In this document: one piece after another, positions 5,999 to 11,156 of the stretch | Position numbering within the stretch: position 1 is the first letter of the stretch | Layout: the number at the start of each line of letters is the position of its first letter | Assembly: GCA_045537295.1 (NCBI GenBank) | Contig: JAZSPG010000069.1 | Span: 1-14,674 of the forward strand | DNA from: Scatosoma sp045537295 | GTDB lineage: Bacteria; Bacillota; Clostridia; Christensenellales; Borkfalkiaceae | Direction of reading: 5' to 3' | Length of the DNA stretch: 14,674 nucleotides | Made by a program: the position numbers and the translations under genes | The notes under the pieces: generated by a model | What the model was told of the DNA's origin: nothing | Database searches by the model: none | Seen by the model: only the letters and a program-made list of their open reading frames with translations

Positions 5999-7672
5999 AT
6001 GATGAAAACGAAAGCGAACGAAAAAGCAAAAGCTTGGCTGAAAAATCAAACGCGGTGTTATAACGGCGCGATTTTCTTTATTGCTACGCTCACTTGCTTT
6101 TCTACGCTTTTTTCTTTGGCGTTCGCATATACCGTTCGGTATTTAATCAATAGCGCGTCTGCGGGGAAAACCACGCTTTTAATCGTGTTTTCCGCCGTTG
6201 TAATCGGTCTGCTTTTATTACGAATTGCCTTGCAAACGCTTTCGGGTTATTTAAGCGAAAAATTATGCGCGAAAATGACGGCGCAACAGCGCACCAAGCT
6301 CTTTTCTAAGATACTTCAAAGCGATTATTCGAAAATCCAATCCTATCACAGCGGGGAACTGTTAAACAGACTCACGACGGACGTACAGGAGGTTGCGGTT
6401 TACACGGTAGGACTACTTCCCGCGATTGTGGGAATGGCGGTACAATGCGTTGGCGCAATCGTCGCGCTGATGACGCTCAATCCATTATTTACCTGTTTAT
6501 ACGTGGTTTGCGGGGCGATTTTTGGCGGTTTGACGGCGGTATTTAGAAAACAAATCAAAAAACGCCAAAAAGAAGTTTTGCAGGCGGACGGGCAGTCGCG
6601 TTCGTTTATGCAGGAAAGCGTTTCTTCGGTGATGACCTTAAAAGCCTACGGCGCGGAGCAAAAAACGACGGATAAGGCGTGGGGGTTAGCGGATACCTAT
6701 TATCAAAAGCGTATGCGCAGAAACACGCTCCGTTCGGGAATGAACGCTTTATTTTCCTTGCTTAGCAATTTCGGCTTGATTCTTGCCGTCGTTTTGTGTA
6801 GCGTAAGCATTTTATTAGATAAAACGGACGATTACGGTTCGATTTTATCTATGATTTTGTTATTGATGCAACTGCAACATCCGTTCTCGGCGTTTTCGTC
6901 GGTAATCCCTGCGTATTACGCGCGCATTGCCAGCGGAGAACGGCTTTGCGAACTTGACGAAATCGCTAGTGAACAAACGGAAGGTACGCAAGAGGATATT
7001 GCAAACTTATATCAAAACATGCAAGCGATTTGCGCGGAAGACGTTTGTTTTGCCTACGATCGCGATACCATTTTCTCTAATGCGAGCGTAACGCTGAACA
7101 AAGGTGAAATCGTGTGTCTTACGGGCGCGTCGGGAACGGGTAAAAGTACGCTGTTCAGATTGCTTTTACAAGTGTACGAGCAATCGTCGGGCGAAATTTA
7201 TTTGCAAACGCAAACGGGGCGTATTCCCGTTTCGGCAAAAACGCGCGGTTTGTTTGCATACGTTCCGCAGGGTAATTTCCTTTTTTCAGGTACGATTTGC
7301 GAGAATTTAACCTTCTTTTGTGAGCATTTGGGCGCGGAAACGGACGAAAAGATAAAGTCTGCGTTAAGCGTGGCTTGCGCGGAGTTCGTTTGGGATTTAC
7401 CCCAAGGCTTACAAACGGCACTCGGCGAGGACGGCGCGGGACTTTCGGAGGGACAAACGCAACGCTTGGCGGTTGCGCGGGCGATTTTATCGGATAGACC
7501 GATACTTCTACTCGACGAGGCAACTTCGGCGCTGGATAGCGAAACGGAAAAACGGCTTTTGGAAAATATCCGTTCTTTGAAAGATAAAACTTGCCTAATC
7601 GTAACGCACCGACCCAGAGCGCTCGCGATTGCCGATAAGGTGTATACGGTGGAAAATCAAAAAATTGTATAA
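5999..7672 (+). CDS. ABC exporter, fused membrane and ATPase domains (ABCB/MsbA-like)
   Basis: A half-transporter of 557 residues that should dimerise in the cytoplasmic membrane and export a substrate using ATP. The N-terminal ~320 residues hold about six hydrophobic segments (first at about 22-48). The cytoplasmic ATPase follows: Walker A GASGTGKST (376-384), Q-loop VPQGNFLFSGT, signature LSEGQ (482-486), Walker B ILLLDEA (502-508) and switch His537 in IVTHR. It lacks the C39 peptidase domain of bacteriocin exporters such as LagD, so leader removal would need a separate protease; the preceding gene encodes a candidate. ATG at 5999 and 6002 are tandem, and the site is weak, so coupling to the previous stop 7 nt upstream is likely. 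It ends the operon at the terminator 7686-7712. The substrate may be a peptide, but lipids or drugs cannot be excluded. Confidence 0.92.
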   Translation: MMKTKANEKAKAWLKNQTRCYNGAIFFIATLTCFSTLFSLAFAYTVRYLINSASAGKTTLLIVFSAVVIGLLLLRIALQTLSGYLSEKLCAKMTAQQRTKLFSKILQSDYSKIQSYHSGELLNRLTTDVQEVAVYTVGLLPAIVGMAVQCVGAIVALMTLNPLFTCLYVVCGAIFGGLTAVFRKQIKKRQKEVLQADGQSRSFMQESVSSVMTLKAYGAEQKTTDKAWGLADTYYQKRMRRNTLRSGMNALFSLLSNFGLILAVVLCSVSILLDKTDDYGSILSMILLLMQLQHPFSAFSSVIPAYYARIASGERLCELDEIASEQTEGTQEDIANLYQNMQAICAEDVCFAYDRDTIFSNASVTLNKGEIVCLTGASGTGKSTLFRLLLQVYEQSSGEIYLQTQTGRIPVSAKTRGLFAYVPQGNFLFSGTICENLTFFCEHLGAETDEKIKSALSVACAEFVWDLPQGLQTALGEDGAGLSEGQTQRLAVARAILSDRPILLLDEATSALDSETEKRLLENIRSLKDKTCLIVTHRPRALAIADKVYTVENQKIV

Positions 7673-7685
7673 TCATAGAAAAGAT

Positions 7686-7712
7686 AAAACCGAGCGATTG
7701 CTCGGTTTTTGC
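7686..7712. terminator. Bidirectional intrinsic terminator between convergent genes
   Basis: A perfect 10-bp stem (AAAACCGAGC / GCTCGGTTTT) with a GATT loop. It is followed on the plus strand by a T-run, and on the minus strand by TTTT then ATCTTTTC. It lies 13 nt after the ABC exporter stop and just beyond the convergent AraC gene's stop, so it can end both transcripts. Confidence 0.9.
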
Positions 7713-7713
7713 G

Positions 7714-8595
7714 TTATTTTATACTCTTTTTATATTCGCTCGGCGTCATTCCCACGTGCTTTTTGAAAACGTAAGTGAAAGAAGAAACGGAGTCGAAACA
7801 AAGCGAGTCGGCGATATTAGAAAAGGGTATGTTTTTTCGAATCAGCCGTTTTGCCTCGTCTAATTTTAGTTTTAGATAGGTTTGATATATCGTCATTCCC
7901 GTTTTTTTTCTAAAAAACGTGCAAAGTTGCGTCGTACCGTAATGTAACACGTCGCGCAAATCTTCCAAACGGAATTTATCGTAAATTTTTGAGGTTAGTA
8001 TGCGGACGATTTCGTCTTGCAATTCGGTAGAATTCGCTATTTTTGAAAGGAAAAACTCTTCGGATAACGGTTTGTTTTGCGCATACCGTAAAAGATAAAT
8101 AAACAAGGTTTCCAAAGTGTTTTTGATTAACTGTTCCCCGCCTAAATTTGGGTTTTCTCTCAGTTTTAATTCGGTTAAGGTCGGGTCAAAATCCGGCAAA
8201 TCAAACGTTTCCGACGCCTCAGACATAATCGTTTGTAATAAGTAGCGGTATTTTTCGGGTACGGAAAACTTTTTGTCGCAAAAAAACTGCATAGAAGGTG
8301 AACGGCAAGAAAAAGAAACGATAAATAAATTCGGTTCTTTGTTCCCGCTTTCAACGAAATGCGGTTGGTTGGGCTTAATAAATAATATTTCGCCTTGATT
8401 TAAGAGGATTTTTTCGCCGTCTATACCGACGGAAATACCTTCCTTGTCCGCATAGTTAATTTCCCAAAAATCGTGCGTTTCTTCGGGGAATGAATAATTT
8501 TTCTCTAACACCTGATAATGTATCGTGACGATTTTTTGGATATTTATAAGGTTAGAGATTTTGTGCATATAAAATTTTTGCTTACCGTTTTCCAT
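7714..8595 (-). CDS. AraC-family transcriptional regulator, probably leaderless
   Basis: A 293-residue activator with an N-terminal cupin-type sensor region (HDFWEINYAD from residue 41; GEILFIKPNQPHF at about 68-80) and a C-terminal double helix-turn-helix. The latter comprises LEDLRDVLHYGTTQLCTFF (about 210-228) and IADSLCFDSVSSFTYVFKK (about 261-279), ending in GMTPSEYKK. The cupin region in such proteins usually binds a sugar or related metabolite. The start is set at the ATG 8595-8593. A TTG seven codons upstream (8616) is in frame, but the promoter -10 box lies between the two, so it would not be transcribed. No Shine-Dalgarno precedes the ATG. Another ATG at 8568 also lacks one. It is divergent from the NahK-like and ROK kinases and probably controls them. 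Confidence 0.88.
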   Translation of the reverse strand: MENGKQKFYMHKISNLINIQKIVTIHYQVLEKNYSFPEETHDFWEINYADKEGISVGIDGEKILLNQGEILFIKPNQPHFVESGNKEPNLFIVSFSCRSPSMQFFCDKKFSVPEKYRYLLQTIMSEASETFDLPDFDPTLTELKLRENPNLGGEQLIKNTLETLFIYLLRYAQNKPLSEEFFLSKIANSTELQDEIVRILTSKIYDKFRLEDLRDVLHYGTTQLCTFFRKKTGMTIYQTYLKLKLDEAKRLIRKNIPFSNIADSLCFDSVSSFTYVFKKHVGMTPSEYKKSIK

Positions 8596-8601
8596 ACTTG
8601 T

Positions 8602-8630
8602 ATTATAACAAATCAAATGTGTTTTGTAAA
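8602..8630 (-). promoter_or_regulatory. Promoter of the AraC-family gene, start site at the ATG
   Basis: On the minus strand TTTACA (8630-8625), 17 bp, then TATAAT (8607-8602). Counting seven bases from the -10 box puts transcription start at 8595, the A of the ATG. The mRNA would therefore have no, or almost no, 5' leader. Confidence 0.75.
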
Positions 8631-8671
8631 CTGATTTTTATCAAATTTATAAAAAGTTTAATAAAAATAAA

Positions 8672-8702
8672 ACAGCGAAAGAATCCCAAAATACAGTGAA
8701 AT
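8672..8702 (+). promoter_or_regulatory. Putative AraC-type operator, two direct half-sites at 21-bp pitch
   Basis: ACAGCGAAAG (8672-8681) and ACAGTGAAAT (8693-8702) match at 8 of 10 positions with a 21-bp pitch, two helical turns. AraC-family dimers commonly bind such direct repeats upstream of the -35 box. The second copy ends 8 bp before the nahK -35 (8711). The divergent AraC-family gene is the obvious candidate binder; this is inference. Confidence 0.45.
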
Positions 8703-8710
8703 ATTTTCTA

Positions 8711-8738
8711 TTGTTTTCTTTGAAAAAAGCGTTATAAT
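8711..8738 (+). promoter_or_regulatory. Promoter of the NahK-like/ROK kinase operon
   Basis: A weak -35 (TTGTTT, 8711-8716), a 16-bp spacer and a perfect TATAAT (8733-8738). The predicted start is near 8745, giving a leader of about 42 nt before the ATG at 8787. A poor -35 with a consensus -10 fits an activator-dependent promoter. Confidence 0.7.
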
Positions 8739-8786
8739 GAAAACGTAAATTTATCGCGCGGAAAAATCTGCGCCGGAGGAAAAATT

Positions 8787-9854
8787 ATGACGGATTATAT
8801 GCAAACGTATGCAAAGGTAGCGGAAAAGTTTTGTTTGGAGGGTGAAATTATTGAAATTTGCCCTTACGGTGAGGGACATATTAACCTTACATTGCTTGTA
8901 ACGACGACGAAAAAGCGTTACATAATGCAAAAAATGAACACGAAGGTATTCCCCGACCCCGTAAGCTTAATGCGCAATATTTGCGGTGTTACCGAGCATT
9001 TGAAGGCGCGCGGTATTGAAACGCTTAGCGTCGTTCCCACGAAAACCGGCGAAAGCTTTATTCACGGGGAAGAATGTTACCGCGTTTACGATTTTATTGA
9101 AGATACCGTTACTTATCAAACGGCGGGAAGTAGCGAAGTGTTCCGTAATTCCGGTAAAGCGTTCGGTGAATTTCAAAACTATTTAGCGGAATTTGACGCG
9201 TCGAAATTGACCGAAACGATTAAGCGTTTCCACGATACGCCCAAACGCTTTGCGGATTTTAAGGCGTCGCTGGATGCAGACGTATGCGGTAGAGCTAAGG
9301 ATTGCAAAGAAGAAATCGAGTTTATTCTTTCGCACGAGCATACCTACGCAGTTGCAATGGAGGGCTTAAAGGACGGTAGTTTGCCTTTAAGAGTTACGCA
9401 CAACGATACGAAACTTAACAATATTTTAATGGACGCAAAAACGGGCGAGGCGCGCGCGGTTATCGATTTGGATACGATAATGCCCGGTTCAATGCTGTTT
9501 GATTTTGGCGATTCTATCCGTTTCGGTGCGTCTACGGCGACGGAGGACGAAAAGGATTTAAGCAAGGTGCATTTTGATATTTCGCTGTTCAAAGCGTATG
9601 CCGAGGGGTATTGCGGAGCGGTGAAAGACAGTATTACCAAGCGCGAGGTGGAATTGTTGCCTTACGGTTCGTATTTGATGACGATTGAATGCGGTATGCG
9701 TTTCCTCGCCGATTATCTTGCGGGGGATACCTATTTTGCGACCAAATATCCCGAACATAACCTCGTGCGTTGTCGTACGCAAATCCGTTTGGCGAGCGAA
9801 ATGGAAAGTCGTTTTGAGGAGATGGGCAAAATTATCAAGGAAATTTTGACGTAA
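8787..9854 (+). CDS. NahK-like N-acetylhexosamine 1-kinase (aminoglycoside-phosphotransferase fold)
   Basis: A 355-residue kinase of the APH/choline-kinase fold, close in length and wording to bifidobacterial NahK (about 359 residues). NahK phosphorylates GlcNAc and GalNAc at C1 in the lacto-N-biose/galacto-N-biose pathway. An N-terminal GEGHINLT loop (28-35) and the Lys of KRYIMQKM mark the nucleotide lobe. The catalytic loop reads THNDTKLNNIL (204-214), with Asp207 as base and Asn212 as metal ligand. VIDLDTIMPG (225-234) carries the second metal Asp, followed by FDFGDSIRF. GGAGGA (8775-8780) supports the start. A ROK kinase follows after 24 nt, and an AraC-type regulator is divergent. No lacto-N-biose phosphorylase, GalT or GalE is in the window. 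Related phosphotransferases with other sugar substrates cannot be excluded, so the symbol is left blank. Confidence 0.8.
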   Translation: MTDYMQTYAKVAEKFCLEGEIIEICPYGEGHINLTLLVTTTKKRYIMQKMNTKVFPDPVSLMRNICGVTEHLKARGIETLSVVPTKTGESFIHGEECYRVYDFIEDTVTYQTAGSSEVFRNSGKAFGEFQNYLAEFDASKLTETIKRFHDTPKRFADFKASLDADVCGRAKDCKEEIEFILSHEHTYAVAMEGLKDGSLPLRVTHNDTKLNNILMDAKTGEARAVIDLDTIMPGSMLFDFGDSIRFGASTATEDEKDLSKVHFDISLFKAYAEGYCGAVKDSITKREVELLPYGSYLMTIECGMRFLADYLAGDTYFATKYPEHNLVRCRTQIRLASEMESRFEEMGKIIKEILT

Positions 9855-9878
9855 AAGAGTAAGGTCGAAGGAAGTAAT

Positions 9879-10850
9879 ATGGCAAAGTACATTATCGGTA
9901 TAGACCTTGGCGGAATGAGCGCAAAAGGTGCGGTATTTTCCGAAACGGGTGAAATGCTTTATAACGACAAAGTTAAGACGGATATAGCCGACGGCTTTGA
10001 CGGTACGATGGAGAAATTAGCTTGTTTTTCTAAATCGTTGGCGGAAAAAGCCAAACTTTCCTTTGCGGACATACTCGCAATCGGTGTAGGTGCGCCCGGG
10101 GTCGTGGACAGTAGAAAGGGCGTAATCTTGCGTTGGACGAATTTTAACTGGGATACCGTACCTTTTTCGGAAAGACTTTCCGCTTTAACGGGTAAAAAGG
10201 TTTTCGTTTTGAACGATGCCAACGCCGCGGCGCTTGGTGAGGCAAAATTTGGGGCAACAGCACAATATCAAAGCAGTATCTTTTTAACTATCGGCACGGG
10301 CGTTGGTGGCGGTATCGTTTTTGACGGTAAGCTGATAGAAGGGTTTAGAAGCGCAGGAGCGGAGCTTGGGCATATCACCATTCGCGAGGGTGGAATACCC
10401 TGTTCGTGCGGACGGCGCGGTTGTTATGAGCGATATGCGTCGGCAACGGCTTTGATTAGTCAAACGCGACACGCTATGGTCGAGGATTTGACGAGCAAAA
10501 TGTGGGAGCTTGTCGAAGGCAAAATTGAAAAAGTTGACGGCAGAACGGCTTTTTGTGCGTCGAAAATGGGTGATAAAACCGCCCAAAAAGTAATCGAGCA
10601 ATTTGTATCTTATTTATCGGAAGGGATTGCGGATTTCGTAAACATCTTACGCCCTGAGGCGATTGTGCTTGGGGGCGGAATTGCCAACGAGGGCGAGGCT
10701 CTTTTTGGGCCTTTACGAAGAGCGGTTAACCAAAGAACGTATATTGCGATGGATATTGTACCTTTAAAAATTGTCGGTGCTACGCTTGGTAATCGTGCTG
10801 GAATGTACGGTGCGTATACTATTGCAAAAGAAAATGGAAAAATCTTTTAA
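9879..10850 (+). CDS. ROK-family sugar kinase (glucokinase-like)
   Basis: A cytosolic ATP-dependent hexokinase of the ROK family, 323 residues. The N-terminal phosphate loop is GIDLGGMSAKGA (7-18). GVGAPGVVD (69-77) and LNDANAAALGEA (111-122) form the sugar site, with Asp113 as catalytic base. GTGVGGGIV is at 139-147. ELGH (162-165) and the zinc motif CSCGRRGC (175-182) place the structural zinc on His165, Cys175, Cys177 and Cys182. AAGGAAG (9868-9874) lies 4 nt before the ATG. The usual product is glucose 6-phosphate, but N-acetylglucosamine, N-acetylmannosamine and allose kinases share the fold. Pairing with the NahK-like gene suggests both work on sugars released from one glycan, for example the hexose and hexosamine halves of a disaccharide. 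No strong intrinsic terminator follows directly. Confidence 0.88.
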   Translation: MAKYIIGIDLGGMSAKGAVFSETGEMLYNDKVKTDIADGFDGTMEKLACFSKSLAEKAKLSFADILAIGVGAPGVVDSRKGVILRWTNFNWDTVPFSERLSALTGKKVFVLNDANAAALGEAKFGATAQYQSSIFLTIGTGVGGGIVFDGKLIEGFRSAGAELGHITIREGGIPCSCGRRGCYERYASATALISQTRHAMVEDLTSKMWELVEGKIEKVDGRTAFCASKMGDKTAQKVIEQFVSYLSEGIADFVNILRPEAIVLGGGIANEGEALFGPLRRAVNQRTYIAMDIVPLKIVGATLGNRAGMYGAYTIAKENGKIF

Positions 10851-10883
10851 TTTTATCAAAATTTTTTGAAAAAATCACTTGAA

Positions 10884-10905
10884 AACGCTTGCTTTTTTAA
10901 GCGTT
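10884..10905. repeat. Inverted repeat overlapping the tRNA-Leu -35 region
   Basis: AACGCTT (10884-10890) and AAGCGTT (10899-10905) form a perfect 7-bp stem around an 8-nt loop. It covers the -35 box of the tRNA promoter. It has a T-rich loop, but no T-run follows the stem, so it is a poor terminator for the ROK gene. It could be an operator, a weak terminator or a coincidence. Confidence 0.4.
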
Positions 10906-10917
10906 ATCCAGTATAAT
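10889..10917 (+). promoter_or_regulatory. Promoter of tRNA-Leu
   Basis: TTGCTT (10889-10894), 17 bp, TATAAT (10912-10917). Transcription should start near 10924, about 23 nt before the mature tRNA 5' end. Confidence 0.7.
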
Positions 10918-10946
10918 AAATAAGCTTTGTTAAATAAAGCTTATTT
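10918..10946. repeat. 11-bp inverted repeat abutting the 5' end of tRNA-Leu
   Basis: AAATAAGCTTT (10918-10928), a 7-nt spacer GTTAAAT, then AAAGCTTATTT (10936-10946). The arms are perfect reverse complements. The right arm ends exactly one base before the tRNA begins. The left arm spans the predicted transcription start, so the full hairpin would not form in a transcript beginning near 10924. Confidence 0.6.
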
Positions 10947-11033
10947 GCCGCTGTGGTGGAATTGGCAGACGCGTCGGACTCAAAATCCGATGGTAGCGAT
11001 ACCGTGTCGGTTCGACTCCGACCAGCGGCACCA
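10947..11033 (+). tRNA. tRNA-Leu (anticodon CAA)
   Basis: An 87-nt gene that folds as a class II tRNA. The acceptor stem is GCCGCTG / CAGCGGC, with discriminator A (11030) and an encoded CCA (11031-11033). The anticodon stem is TCGGA / TCCGA with loop CTCAAAA, giving anticodon CAA at 10981-10983, which reads UUG. A long variable arm with GGTA-GCGA-TACC pairing is diagnostic of Leu/Ser/Tyr. The T arm is GTCGG TTCGACT CCGAC. It is a single tRNA gene between the kinase operon and polA, with its own promoter and terminator. No integrase or attachment-site duplication is seen beside it. Confidence 0.96.
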
Positions 11034-11035
11034 AC

Positions 11036-11067
11036 AAAAAACCGTATCTGAAAAGATACGGTTTTTT
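11036..11067 (+). terminator. Intrinsic terminator after tRNA-Leu
   Basis: A perfect 14-bp stem with arms at 11036-11049 and 11054-11067 (core CCGTATCT / AGATACGG) and a GAAA tetraloop. It ends in TTTTTT and begins 3 nt after the tRNA CCA. The symmetrical A and T tracts would also allow it to work on the minus strand. Confidence 0.93.
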
Positions 11068-11097
11068 GTTTAATATTTTTTTGTTTTTATAAATTCC

Positions 11098-11126
11098 TTG
11101 CAATTTTTTTTAATTCGTGTTACAAT
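11098..11126 (+). promoter_or_regulatory. Promoter of polA-coaE
   Basis: TTGCAA (11098-11103), 17 bp, TACAAT (11121-11126), with TG one base upstream (extended -10). The -35 and extended -10 wording copies that of the promoter at 1972-2000. The start is near 11133, about 24 nt before the polA ATG. Confidence 0.72.
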
Positions 11127-11156
11127 AATAATATAAAGAAAAGAGGTCTATTTTAT

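Noticed and set aside
7155..7676. A 173-codon minus-strand frame opposite the ABC exporter ATPase
   Set aside because: Its Pro/Arg-rich composition comes from reading a conserved ATPase backwards, and no ribosome binding site was seen.
8596..8616. Seven-codon N-terminal extension of the AraC-family protein from a TTG at 8616
   Set aside because: The promoter's TATAAT (8602-8607) lies inside this stretch, so it would not be transcribed from that promoter.
10855..10880. AT-only inverted repeat after the ROK gene as a terminator
   Set aside because: The stem has almost no GC pairs, and the sequence after it is A-rich rather than T-rich on the coding strand.
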